Shown here piece after piece: positions 1 to 8,833 of a stretch of DNA of 64,000 nucleotides (positions are counted from its first letter, which is position 1; each line of letters begins with the position of its first letter). The notes below the pieces were generated by a model, which saw only the letters and a program-made list of their open reading frames with translations, made no database searches and was not told where the DNA came from. The translations under genes and the position numbers were made by a program. The DNA lies in NCBI RefSeq assembly GCF_038066595.1, contig NZ_JBBUTH010000003.1:372001-436000 (forward strand). The letters are read 5' to 3'. This stretch comes from Pseudaquabacterium inlustre. GTDB lineage: Bacteria > Pseudomonadota > Gammaproteobacteria > Burkholderiales > Burkholderiaceae_C.

Positions 1-327
<327 letters not shown>

Positions 328-341
328 GTTGTCTCGTCCTC

Positions 342-1193
342 TTACTTCTCGGTATCCACCAGGCCCTTGACGAACCAGCGCTGCATCAGCACCACCACCA
401 CGGTGGGGGGCAGCATGGCCATCACGGCCGTGGCCATCACGATGTTCCACTCGTTGCCGGCGTCGCCGCCGGCGATCATGCGCTTGATGCCCACCACCAC
501 CGGGTACATGTCCTCGCTGGTGGCGGCCAGCAGCGGCCACAGGTACTGGTTCCAGCCGTAGATGAACTGGATGACGAACAGCGCCGCGATCGAGGTCGAC
601 GACAAGGGCACCAGGATGTCCTTGAAGAAGCGCATCGGTCCGGCGCCGTCGATGCGCGCGGCCTCGGCCAGTTCTTCCGGCACGGTCAGGAAGAACTGCC
701 GGAACAAAAAGGTGGCCGTGGCCGAGGCGATCAGCGGCACGGTCAGGCCCGCGTAGCTGTTCAGCAGCCCCAGGTCGGACACCACCTTGTAGGTCGGCAG
801 GATGCGCACCTCCACCGGCAGCATCAGCGTGACGAAGATGGCCCAGAACAGCAGCTTGCGCAGCGGGAAGCGGAAGTACACCAGCGCGAAGGCCGACAGC
901 AGCGACACCGCGATCTTGCCGATGGCGATGGCCAGCGCCACCACCAGGCTCACCACCACCATGCGGCCCACCGGTGCGTTCGAGCCCTTGCCGCCACCGT
1001 GGCCGGTGAGGGCGTTGACATAGTTGTCCCAGCCGTGGCTGCCGGGTAGCAGCGGCATCGGGGCCTGCACGATGTCCTGCGCGGTGTGGGTGGACGCCAC
1101 GAAGGCCAGGTAGATCGGGAAGGCCACGATCAGCACGGCCAGCACCATCACCACGTGGCTCAGCAGGTCCAGCAGGGGGCGGCGCTCAACCAT
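342..1193 (-). CDS. ugpE: sn-glycerol-3-phosphate ABC transporter permease UgpE
   Basis: Inner-membrane permease of 283 residues, the usual length for UgpE/MalG-type proteins. It starts with a hydrophobic segment (LLSHVVMVLAVLIVAFPIYLAF) and carries the EAARIDGAGPMRFFKDILVPL loop, the EAA motif that docks on the ATPase. Start ATG at 1193 has a GGAGG ribosome site seven bases upstream. It lies 39 bases after ugpA and 14 before ugpC, all on the minus strand, so co-transcription is expected. Substrate is inferred from UgpB at the head of the operon; the permease sequence alone would only say CUT1 sugar importer. Confidence 0.92.
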   Translation of the reverse strand: MVERRPLLDLLSHVVMVLAVLIVAFPIYLAFVASTHTAQDIVQAPMPLLPGSHGWDNYVNALTGHGGGKGSNAPVGRMVVVSLVVALAIAIGKIAVSLLSAFALVYFRFPLRKLLFWAIFVTLMLPVEVRILPTYKVVSDLGLLNSYAGLTVPLIASATATFLFRQFFLTVPEELAEAARIDGAGPMRFFKDILVPLSSTSIAALFVIQFIYGWNQYLWPLLAATSEDMYPVVVGIKRMIAGGDAGNEWNIVMATAVMAMLPPTVVVVLMQRWFVKGLVDTEK

Positions 1194-1232
1194 GGCGGGC
1201 CTCCATGACGACGACGAAGTAGCGGGTGCTCA

Positions 1233-2117
1233 TCAGTAGTTCACCTTGCGCTCGACATAGCGGAACTGCACCACCGTGAGGGCGATGACCACGAACATCA
1301 GGATCACGCTCTGCGCGGCCGAGCCGCCCAGGTCGCCGCCCTTGACGCCGTCGTGGTAGACCTTGAACACCAGGATGGCGGTGTCTCGGCCCGGGCCGCC
1401 TTGGGTGGTGGCGTCGATGATCGCGAAGGTGTCGAAGAACGCGTACACCACGTTGATCACCAGCAGGAAGAAGGTGGTGGGCGACAGCATCGGCAGCTGG
1501 ATGTCCCAGAAACGCCGCCAGGGCCGCGCGCCATCGATGGCCGCGGCCTCGATCAGCGAATGCGGCACCGACTGCAGGCCGGCCACGAAGAACAAGAAGT
1601 TGTAGGAGATCTGCTTCCACACCGCGGCGGCGACGATCAGCCCCATCGCATGGCCGCTGTTGAGCAGGTGGTTCCAGTTGAATCCGAAGGCGTGTGCCAG
1701 CGTCCAGGACACCACGCCGATGTCGGGCGAGAACATGAACAGCCACAGCACGCCGGCCACCGCCGGTGCCACCGCATAGGGCACGATCAGCAGCGTGCGG
1801 TAGGCCAGCGCGCCGCGCACGATGCGGTCGGCGAACACCGCCAGCATCAGCGCCAGCGCGATGCCCACCACGGCCACCAGCACCGAGAAGATGGCCGTGG
1901 TCTTGAACGACTCTAGGTAGGCGGGGTCGCCCAGCAGCTGGCGGAAGTTGTCCAGGCCCACCCACTGGGTGGACAGACCGAAGCTGTCCTGCATCTGCAG
2001 CGACTGCACCACCGCCTGCGCGGCCGGCCAGAAGAAGAACACGCTGATGATCACCAGCTGCGGCGCCAGCAGCAGCCAGGGCAGCAGCGGGGCCCGGAAG
2101 TAAGCGCGCTTTTCCAT
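1233..2117 (-). CDS. ugpA: sn-glycerol-3-phosphate ABC transporter permease UgpA
   Basis: Membrane permease of 294 residues, partner of UgpE. The start was set at ATG 2117 (MEKRAYFRAPLLPWLLL). An upstream in-frame ATG at 2204 would add 29 arginine-rich residues with no family counterpart. Six membrane segments and an EAA loop (EAAAIDGARPWRRFWDIQLP) are visible, as expected for a UgpA/MalF-type subunit. A 148-base gap separates it from ugpB, holding a hairpin and three short direct repeats, so translation or transcript level may step down after the binding-protein gene. Confidence 0.92.
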   Translation of the reverse strand: MEKRAYFRAPLLPWLLLAPQLVIISVFFFWPAAQAVVQSLQMQDSFGLSTQWVGLDNFRQLLGDPAYLESFKTTAIFSVLVAVVGIALALMLAVFADRIVRGALAYRTLLIVPYAVAPAVAGVLWLFMFSPDIGVVSWTLAHAFGFNWNHLLNSGHAMGLIVAAAVWKQISYNFLFFVAGLQSVPHSLIEAAAIDGARPWRRFWDIQLPMLSPTTFFLLVINVVYAFFDTFAIIDATTQGGPGRDTAILVFKVYHDGVKGGDLGGSAAQSVILMFVVIALTVVQFRYVERKVNY

Positions 2118-2211
2118 CGTGCTCGCTTTCAAGAACGAACGGCGCGCCGGGTGGGCGCGCCGCGTGGATCGTCGGCGCCAGCCGGGTCTCGGCCGGCGCC
2201 GCAAGAGGGGG

Positions 2212-2239
2212 TCAGAAGGGAATCAGAACGGGGTCAGAA
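2212..2239. repeat. Three direct TCAGAA repeats at 11-base spacing between ugpB and ugpA
   Basis: TCAGAA occurs at 2212-2217, 2223-2228 and 2234-2239, exactly 11 bases apart, in the non-coding gap between ugpB and ugpA. The 11-base pitch resembles tandem regulator half-sites, but the core is not the Pho box core CTGTCAT. Function unknown; it may also be a chance product of a short sequence expansion. Confidence 0.5.
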
Positions 2240-2240
2240 C

Positions 2241-2259
2241 GGCCGGCTCCTGGCCGGCC
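2241..2259 (-). terminator. Hairpin just after ugpB, possible partial terminator or mRNA stabiliser
   Basis: Perfect inverted repeat with arms GGCCGGC (2241-2247) and GCCGGCC (2253-2259) and a five-base loop, seven bases past the ugpB stop. There is no real U-tract after it on the minus strand. Hairpins in this position are common after ABC binding-protein genes, where they keep the binding protein more abundant than the permeases. That role is inferred here. Confidence 0.45.
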
Positions 2260-2265
2260 TGCGGG

Positions 2266-3588
2266 TCACTGGGCGTTCTTGGTGGCCTTCTCGAAGCGCT
2301 CGAGCTGCTCGTTGCCGCGCTGCACGGCGGCGTCGAGCGCCTCCTTGGCGCCCTTCTTGCCGGCCCAGATGGCTTCGGTCTCCTCGTCGAGGATGGTGCG
2401 GATCTGCACGAAGCTGCCCAGGCGGATGCCGCGCGACTTGTCGGTGGTCTTGCGGATCATCTGGTTCACGGCCACGTCGGTGCCCGGCTTCTCCTTGTAG
2501 AAGCCCGACTTCTCGGTGAGCTGGAACGCCGCCATCGTGACCGGCAGGTAGCCGGTGCGCTTGTGGCTGGCCGACTGCACCTCGGGGCTGGACAGGTACT
2601 TGAAGAACTCGGCCACGCCCTTGTATTCCTCGGCCTTCTTGCCGGCCATCACCCACAGGCTGGCACCGCCGATGGCGGTGTTCTGCGGCGCGCCGGGCAC
2701 GTCGGGGTAGTAGGGCAGCGGGGCCAGGCCGTAGGAGAACTTGGCCCCCTTGCTCACGTCGGCGTACGAGCCCGACGAGCCGGTGAACATCGCGCACTCA
2801 CCCGACACGAAGGACGGCACCGCCACGCTGGCGCGGCCCTTGTAGACGAACAGGCCCTGCTTGGCCATGTTGGCCAGGTTCTCGAAGTGGCGCACATGCA
2901 GCGGCGAGTTGAACGCCAGGCGTGCGCTGGGGCCGCCGAAGCCGTTGTTCTTGGTGGCGAACTCGGTGTTGTGCCAGAGCGAGAAGCTCTCCAGGTGCAC
3001 CCAGCTCATCCAGCTGGTGGTGTACGGGCACTTGCTGCCGGCGGCCTTGAGCTTGGCCGCGGCCAGGGCTACCTCGGGCCAGGTGGCCGGGGCCTTGTTC
3101 GGGTCGAGGCCGGCGGCCTTGAAGGCGTCCTTGTTGTAGTAGAAGATCGTCGTCGAGCTGTTGAACGGGAACGACAGCATCTCGCCCGCCGCCGAGGTGT
3201 AGTAGCCCGACACGGCCGGCACGTAAGCCTTCGGGTCGAAGGTGACGCCGCTTTGCTTCATCACCTCGGCCACCGGCTTGATGGCGCCCTTGGAGGCCAT
3301 CATCGTGGCCGTGCCCACCTCGAACACCTGCAGGATGTGCGGCGAGTTGCCGGCGCGGAAGGCGGCCATCGCGGCGGTCATCGACTCGTCGTAGTTGCCC
3401 TTGAAGGTGGGCACCACCTTGTACTGCTTCTGGCTGGCGTTGAACTGGTTGGCCTGGTCGTTGACCCATTCGTTCAGGCCGCCGGTCATCGAGTGCCACC
3501 ACTGGATTTCGGTCTGGGCCTGGGCGGGCAGCGCCAGGGCGGTGAGGGCAGCCAGGGCCAGGCCGGTGGCTGCAAAGCGGATCTTCAT
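2266..3588 (-). CDS. ugpB: sn-glycerol-3-phosphate-binding periplasmic protein UgpB
   Basis: Periplasmic binding protein of 440 residues with a Sec signal peptide (cleavage after LPAQAQ, about residue 24). It captures sn-glycerol-3-phosphate or glycerophosphodiesters for UgpAE. The sequence matches the UgpB family closely: WHSMTGG near the N-terminus, VPTFKGNYDESM, ILQVFEVGTATMMASKGAIKP, NNGFGG, TGSSGS, IGGASLWVM and AVQRGNEQLERFEK at the C-terminus, all in the family's order. Start ATG 3588 is preceded by a GGAG site. The reading frame stays open far upstream, antisense to the next gene, which is a GC effect and not an N-terminal extension. It heads the operon. Confidence 0.95.
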   Translation of the reverse strand: MKIRFAATGLALAALTALALPAQAQTEIQWWHSMTGGLNEWVNDQANQFNASQKQYKVVPTFKGNYDESMTAAMAAFRAGNSPHILQVFEVGTATMMASKGAIKPVAEVMKQSGVTFDPKAYVPAVSGYYTSAAGEMLSFPFNSSTTIFYYNKDAFKAAGLDPNKAPATWPEVALAAAKLKAAGSKCPYTTSWMSWVHLESFSLWHNTEFATKNNGFGGPSARLAFNSPLHVRHFENLANMAKQGLFVYKGRASVAVPSFVSGECAMFTGSSGSYADVSKGAKFSYGLAPLPYYPDVPGAPQNTAIGGASLWVMAGKKAEEYKGVAEFFKYLSSPEVQSASHKRTGYLPVTMAAFQLTEKSGFYKEKPGTDVAVNQMIRKTTDKSRGIRLGSFVQIRTILDEETEAIWAGKKGAKEALDAAVQRGNEQLERFEKATKNAQ

Positions 3589-3846
3589 GTCTTCTCCGTG
3601 AAGCTCGAGTGACAAAGGCGCCGTAGTGTCGGCACTTCTCATGACAGCCGCGTTTCTGACACAGGGTGACTGCGGCGGGCAACGGGGCTTACCCGCCAAC
3701 GGTGCGCGCGCATCGCGGCTGGCACGGTTGCGGGGCATCCCCGGCCCAGAACAGGGCATTGTTGCACTGCGATACCATATGGCCTCAGGTGCCTGCCCCC
3801 GGCGACGCTGCGCTATCTCAAAGAATCCGGCGCCTGTCAGCCCCTC

Positions 3847-6800
3847 ATGAATGCACCGCTCGTGATCCCCAGCCCGGTCGAAGGCGACCTTGCCGCCGAG
3901 GCCGCGCAGGCACCCCGCCTGCGCGAGATTCCCTACAACTACACCTCGTTCTCCGACCGCGAGATCGTGCTGCGCCTGCTGGGCGACAGCGCCTGGGAGT
4001 TGCTCGGCCGCCTGCGCGGCGAGCGCCGCACCGGCCGCTCGGCACGCATGCTCTACGAGGTGCTGGGCGACATCTGGGTGGTGCAGCGCAACCCCTTCCT
4101 GGTCGATGACCTGCTGGACAACCCGCGCCGCCGCCAGCTGCTGATCGACGCGTTGAACCACCGTCTGCACGAGGTGGAGCGCCGCCGCACGCCCGGCGCC
4201 GACCCGGTGCGCGACGGCCATGTGGGCGCCTTGCTCGACCTGGCCCGCGGTGCCGTGGCGCGCTTCGGTGCGCAGTTCGACGCAGTGGCCGATCTGCGCC
4301 AGCGCGCGCGCCGCGTGCTGGGCGCGCACACCGCCAAGGACAACATCAAGTTCGACGGCCTGTCGCGGGTCAGCCATGTGACCGACGCGACCGACTGGCG
4401 CGTCGAGTACCCCTTCGTCGTGCTCACGCCCGACACCGAGGCCGAGATGGCCGCGCTGGTGGCCGGCTGCGTGCAACTGGGCCTGACCATCGTGCCGCGC
4501 GGCGGCGGCACCGGCTACACCGGCGGCGCCGTGCCGCTGACCTGGAAGAGCGCGGTGATCAACACCGAGAAGCTCGACCAGATGACCGAGGTCGAGTTCG
4601 TCAGCCTGCCCGGCCTGGACAAGCCCGTGCCCACCGTGTGGACCGGCGCCGGCGTGGTCACGCAACGCGTGGCCGATGCGGCCGAGCGCGCCGGCCATGT
4701 GTTCGCGGTCGATCCCACCTCGGCCGAGGCCAGCTGCGTGGGCGGCAACATCGCCATGAACGCCGGCGGCAAGAAGGCCGTGCTGTGGGGCACCGCACTC
4801 GACAACCTGGCCAGCTGGAAGATGGTGACGCCCGAGGCCAAATGGCTGGAGGTGCACCGCCTGGACCACAACCTGGGCAAGATCCACGACGTGGCCGAGG
4901 CGCTTTTCGAGCTGCGCTGGTTCGACGCCAGCGGCAAGACGCTGGAGAAGACCGAGATCCTGGCCATCCCCGGCCGCGTGTTCCGCAAGGAGGGCCTGGG
5001 CAAGGACGTCACCGACAAGTTCCTCGCCGGCCTGCCGGGCATCCAGAAGGAAGGCTGCGACGGCCTGATCACCAGCGCCCGCTGGGTGGTGCACCGCATG
5101 CCCGAGCATGTGCGCACCGTGTGCCTGGAGTTCTTCGGCAACCCCAAGGACTGCGTGCCCTCGATCGTCGAGATCAAGGACTTCATGTTCGCCGAGATGA
5201 AGCAGCCCGGTGGCGCCATCCTGGCCGGCCTGGAGCACCTGGACGACCGCTACCTCAAGGCCGTGGGCTACGCCACCAAGAGCAAGCGCGGCGGCCTGCC
5301 CAAGATGGTGCTGATCGGCGACATCGTCGGCGACGACCCCGACCGCGTGGCGCGAGCGGCCAGCGAGGTCATCCGCCTGGCCAACGGCCGCTCGGGCGAG
5401 GGTTTCATCGCCGTCAGCGCCGAGGCGCGCAAGAAGTTCTGGCTCGACCGCAAGCGCACCGCGGCCATCAGCCGCCACACCAACGCCTTCAAGGTCAACG
5501 AGGACGTGGTGATCCCGCTCGAGCGCATGGGCGAGTACACGCTGGGCATCGAGCGCATCAACATCGAGCTCAGCCTGCGCAACAAGATCGCGCTGGCCGA
5601 CCGGCTGGAGACGTTCTTCCTGGCCGGCCAGCTGCCGCTGGGCAAGACCGACGACGCCAGCGAGATCCCGAGTGCCGAACTGCTGGAAGATCGCGTGCAG
5701 CAGGCCCTGACCCTGGTGCGCGACGTGCGCGCCCAGTGGCAGCAGTGGATGCAGCACCTGGACGTGGTGCTGCCCAATGAGACCCGCAGCTACTTCGACC
5801 AGCTGCAGGACCATGGCCTGCGCGCCAGCTGGAAGGTGCAGATCCTGCGGCCGCTGCAGATGCTGTTCACCGGTGCGGCCTTCGCTCCTGTGATCGACGC
5901 CGCCAAGGCCATCCACCAGGAGGTGCTGCGCGGCCGCGTGTGGGTGGCGCTGCACATGCATGCCGGCGACGGCAACGTGCACACCAACATCCCCGTCAAC
6001 AGCGACAACTACGAGATGCTGCAGACGGCCCACGAGGCCGTGGCGCGCATCATGGTGCTGGCACGCAGCCTGAACGGCGTGATCTCGGGCGAGCACGGCA
6101 TCGGCATCACCAAGCTCGAGTTCCTCAGCGACGAGGAGCTGGCCAACTTCACCGCCTACAAGCAGCGCATCGACCCCGAGGGCCGGTTCAACAAGGGCAA
6201 GCTGCTGCGCGGCGAGGCCCTGCGCCGCCTGGGCGACGACGTGCATGCCGCTGACCTGACCCATGCCTACACGCCCAGCTTCGGGCTGATGGGCCATGAG
6301 TCGCTGATCATGCAGCAGAGCGACATCGGCGCGATCAGCGAGTCGATCAAGGACTGCCTGCGCTGCGGCAAGTGCAAGCCGGTGTGCGCCACGCACGTGC
6401 CGCGCGCCAACCTGCTGTACAGCCCGCGCAACAAGATCCTGGCCACCAGCCTGCTGGTGGAAGCCTTCCTGTACGAGGAGCAGACGCGCCGCGGCGTCAG
6501 CCTGGCGCACTGGGAGGAGTTCGAGGACGTGGCCGACCACTGCACGGTCTGCCACAAGTGCCTGAGCCCCTGCCCGGTCAAGATCGACTTCGGCGACGTG
6601 TCGATGGCGATGCGCAACCTGCTGACCAAGATGGGCCGCAAGAGCAAGCGCCCGGCCACCATGGCCGCCATGGCCATGCTCGACACCAAGAGCCCGGTGG
6701 TCATCAGCACGCTGCGCACCGCGGTGCTGGATTGGGGCGCCAAGGCCGTGAACATCGGCAACACGGTGCTGTCGGTGGCCGCCAAGGCCCAGACCGCACG

Positions 6801-7791
6801 GCCGCCGGCCACCGTGGGCGCGGCCACGCTGAAAGAGCAGGTCATCCACTTCGTCAACAAGAAGATGCCCGGCGGCCTGCCCAAGCAGACTGCGCGCAAG
6901 CTGCTGGACATCGAGGATGCGGACTACGTGCCGATCATCCGCAACCCGCAGGCCACCACGGCCGACAGCGAGGCGGTGTTCTACTTCCCCGGTTGCGGCT
7001 CGGAGCGCATGTTCAGCCAGGTGGGCCTGGCCACGCAGGCCATGCTGTGGCACGCCGGCGTGCAGACCGTGCTGCCGCCGGGCTACCTGTGCTGCGGCTA
7101 CCCGCAACGCGGCAACGGCCAGTTCGACAAGGCCGAGAAGATGATCACCGACAACCGGGTGCTCTTCCACCGCGTGGCCAACACGCTGAACTACCTGGAC
7201 ATCAAGACCGTGGTGGTCAGCTGCGGCACCTGCTACGACCAGCTGCAGGGCTACCAGTTCGACAAGATCTTCCCCGGCTGCCGCATCGTCGACATCCACG
7301 AGTACCTGCTGGAAAAGGGCATCACGCTGACGCCCGAGCAGGCCGGTGCCTACCTCTACCACGACCCCTGCCACAGCCCGATGAAGCAGCAGGAGCCGAT
7401 GAAGACGGTGAAGGCCCTGGTCGGCCCCGCGGTGCTGCAGAGCGAGCGCTGCTGCGGTACGGCCGGCACGCTGGCCACCTCGCGTCCCGACATCTCCACG
7501 CAGATCCGCTTCCGCAAGGAGGAAGAGCTGCGCAAGAACGAGGTGCAGCTGCGCGCGCTGCCGGCGGCGCAGGGCAAGGCGGGTGCCGCCGACAAGGGCC
7601 CGATGAAGATCCTGACCAGCTGCCCGGCCTGCCTGACCGGCCTGACCCGCTACGGCAACGACCTGGACGGCGGCCTGCTGGAAGCCGACTACATCGTCAT
7701 CGAGATGGCCCGCCACATCCTGGGCGAGACCTGGTTGCAGGACTACGTGGCCCGCGCCAACCAGGGCGGCATCGAGCGCGTGCTGGTGTGA
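3847..7791 (+). CDS. DUF3683 / FAD-linked oxidase / 4Fe-4S / CCG-domain fusion oxidoreductase
   Basis: A 1314-residue cytoplasmic or membrane-peripheral fusion. Order: DUF3683 (about residues 25-140, REIPYNYTSFSDREIVLRLLG); FAD-binding PCMH domain with the PRGGGTGYTGGAVP loop near residue 218; a C-terminal FAD-oxidase domain with HMHAGDGNVHTNIP and SGEHGIG; two 4Fe-4S clusters (CLRCGKCKPVC near 838, CTVCHKCLSPCP near 899); and cysteine-rich CCG repeats (FPGCGSE, CCGYPQRGNG, SCGTC, DPCHSP, ERCCGTAG). This combines in one chain the parts of GlcD/GlcF-type or D-lactate-type dehydrogenases, so oxidation of a 2-hydroxy acid with electrons passed to a heterodisulfide-reductase-like module is likely. 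The substrate cannot be read from sequence. It is a single gene with its own promoter region, divergent from ugpB. Confidence 0.85.
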   Translation: MNAPLVIPSPVEGDLAAEAAQAPRLREIPYNYTSFSDREIVLRLLGDSAWELLGRLRGERRTGRSARMLYEVLGDIWVVQRNPFLVDDLLDNPRRRQLLIDALNHRLHEVERRRTPGADPVRDGHVGALLDLARGAVARFGAQFDAVADLRQRARRVLGAHTAKDNIKFDGLSRVSHVTDATDWRVEYPFVVLTPDTEAEMAALVAGCVQLGLTIVPRGGGTGYTGGAVPLTWKSAVINTEKLDQMTEVEFVSLPGLDKPVPTVWTGAGVVTQRVADAAERAGHVFAVDPTSAEASCVGGNIAMNAGGKKAVLWGTALDNLASWKMVTPEAKWLEVHRLDHNLGKIHDVAEALFELRWFDASGKTLEKTEILAIPGRVFRKEGLGKDVTDKFLAGLPGIQKEGCDGLITSARWVVHRMPEHVRTVCLEFFGNPKDCVPSIVEIKDFMFAEMKQPGGAILAGLEHLDDRYLKAVGYATKSKRGGLPKMVLIGDIVGDDPDRVARAASEVIRLANGRSGEGFIAVSAEARKKFWLDRKRTAAISRHTNAFKVNEDVVIPLERMGEYTLGIERINIELSLRNKIALADRLETFFLAGQLPLGKTDDASEIPSAELLEDRVQQALTLVRDVRAQWQQWMQHLDVVLPNETRSYFDQLQDHGLRASWKVQILRPLQMLFTGAAFAPVIDAAKAIHQEVLRGRVWVALHMHAGDGNVHTNIPVNSDNYEMLQTAHEAVARIMVLARSLNGVISGEHGIGITKLEFLSDEELANFTAYKQRIDPEGRFNKGKLLRGEALRRLGDDVHAADLTHAYTPSFGLMGHESLIMQQSDIGAISESIKDCLRCGKCKPVCATHVPRANLLYSPRNKILATSLLVEAFLYEEQTRRGVSLAHWEEFEDVADHCTVCHKCLSPCPVKIDFGDVSMAMRNLLTKMGRKSKRPATMAAMAMLDTKSPVVISTLRTAVLDWGAKAVNIGNTVLSVAAKAQTARPPATVGAATLKEQVIHFVNKKMPGGLPKQTARKLLDIEDADYVPIIRNPQATTADSEAVFYFPGCGSERMFSQVGLATQAMLWHAGVQTVLPPGYLCCGYPQRGNGQFDKAEKMITDNRVLFHRVANTLNYLDIKTVVVSCGTCYDQLQGYQFDKIFPGCRIVDIHEYLLEKGITLTPEQAGAYLYHDPCHSPMKQQEPMKTVKALVGPAVLQSERCCGTAGTLATSRPDISTQIRFRKEEELRKNEVQLRALPAAQGKAGAADKGPMKILTSCPACLTGLTRYGNDLDGGLLEADYIVIEMARHILGETWLQDYVARANQGGIERVLV

Positions 7792-7803
7792 CGCGGCGCT
7801 GAA

Positions 7804-8688
7804 TCAGGCCGCCTGAAAGCGGCCTGCGCGCGCCGCCTGCGCCACCGCGTCCAGCAGCGCCATCAGGTCGGCCTGCAGGCGCGCAAAGCCGTCGTGGCGG
7901 CTGCGCGTGGCCTCGTCCATGTACAGGCGCTTGTTCACCTCCAGCTGCAGGCTGTGGCGGCCGGCCACCGGCTGGCCGAAGGCACGCACCAGCTCCACGC
8001 CCTTGAACGGGTCGTTGATCGCTACCCGGTAGCCGCGCGCGGCGAGCTGCTCGCGCACCAGCGCTGTGAGCGCGGGCGCACAAGTGGTGCCGTCGCGGTC
8101 ACCCAGCACGATGTCGGCGCGCGGCGTGCCCGCCGGGCCCTCGCCCATCGCGCCGGCCACCGCGTTCATCGAGTGGCAGTTGATGTGCACCACCACGCCA
8201 TGCGCGGCATGCGCCGCCGCCATCAGCGCGGCCAGCCGCTGGTGGTAGGGCGCGTGGCAGCGGGCGATGCGGCCGCGTATCTCGTCCACCGTGAGCGGGC
8301 GGTCGTAGATCGGCGTGCCGTCGTCCAGCGTGCGCCAGATCAGCGCCTTGCCGATGGTGGCCTTGCCGCTGGGCACATGGGCGTCGGGCCAGTGCCGGTC
8401 AGCCAGCAGGTCCAGGTCGATGTCGCCGGCGTGGCGGTTGGGGTCGAGGTAGGTGCGCGGGTACTCGGCCGCCAGCAGCGGGATGCCGCGTGCGGCGGCG
8501 GGCTGCCACAGTGCATCGATGAAGCAGTCCTCGCCGTCGCGCAGCGCCTCGTGCGACACCGCGGCACCGAAGTCGGCCGGAAAGCGCGTGCCCGAGTGCG
8601 GCGAATCCAGCACGATGGGTTGCGCGGCCTGCTGCGGACCGTGCAGCGTGATCGGGTCGTCGGTGAAGGGGGTGCTCAGGGGATTCAT
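7804..8688 (-). CDS. N-formylglutamate amidohydrolase (deformylase) family
   Basis: 294-residue soluble enzyme of the N-formylglutamate amidohydrolase family. It shows the family's DSPHSGTRFPADFG near the N-terminus, then EYPRTYLDPNR, HAGDIDLDLLADRHW and HINCHSMNAV. These supply the histidines and glutamates that bind the metal. HutG-type enzymes hydrolyse N-formyl-L-glutamate to glutamate and formate in five-step histidine degradation. No other hut gene is visible in the window, so another N-acyl substrate remains possible. Start ATG 8688 was chosen because the frame upstream is low-complexity and runs through the promoter of the divergent ABC operon. It converges with the flavoprotein gene with a 12-base gap. 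Confidence 0.8.
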   Translation of the reverse strand: MNPLSTPFTDDPITLHGPQQAAQPIVLDSPHSGTRFPADFGAAVSHEALRDGEDCFIDALWQPAAARGIPLLAAEYPRTYLDPNRHAGDIDLDLLADRHWPDAHVPSGKATIGKALIWRTLDDGTPIYDRPLTVDEIRGRIARCHAPYHQRLAALMAAAHAAHGVVVHINCHSMNAVAGAMGEGPAGTPRADIVLGDRDGTTCAPALTALVREQLAARGYRVAINDPFKGVELVRAFGQPVAGRHSLQLEVNKRLYMDEATRSRHDGFARLQADLMALLDAVAQAARAGRFQAA

Positions 8689-8752
8689 GGGGCTGCCATT
8701 GAGGCGGGTCACAGGGTGTTCACCATGATGGGGCGTACCCGCATGGTTGCTG

Positions 8753-8777
8753 GCCCGGATATCGCTAGTATCCGGGC
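8753..8777. repeat. Perfect 9-bp inverted repeat in a divergent promoter region
   Basis: Arms GCCCGGATA (8753-8761) and TATCCGGGC (8769-8777) with a seven-base spacer, between the divergent deformylase (starts 8688) and the ABC binding-protein gene (starts 8834). Perfect dyads in such a place are usually operators for a dimeric regulator. It could also form a leader hairpin for the ABC operon. No cognate regulator gene is adjacent. Confidence 0.6.
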
Positions 8778-8833
8778 ACCTTGGAACGCCGGCCACGAGC
8801 CGGCGCTGCGAACGCGACGACTGGAGAACAGCC

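Noticed and set aside
3641..3647. CTGTCAT on the minus strand upstream of ugpB, possible Pho box
   Set aside because: A Pho box needs two copies at 11-base spacing; the neighbouring seven-base unit on either side matches poorly, so only a half-site is seen.
3750..3785. TTGTTGCACTGCGATAC upstream of the flavoprotein gene, resembling polyhydroxyalkanoate regulator sites
   Set aside because: Only a partial match from memory and no polyhydroxyalkanoate genes nearby.
3589..7716. Open frame on the minus strand continuous with ugpB for about 1370 extra codons, antisense to the flavoprotein gene
   Set aside because: The extension is His/Ala/Gln/Leu-rich with no domain, and ugpB has a normal signal peptide and ribosome site at 3588. 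It is a codon-bias shadow of a GC-rich gene.
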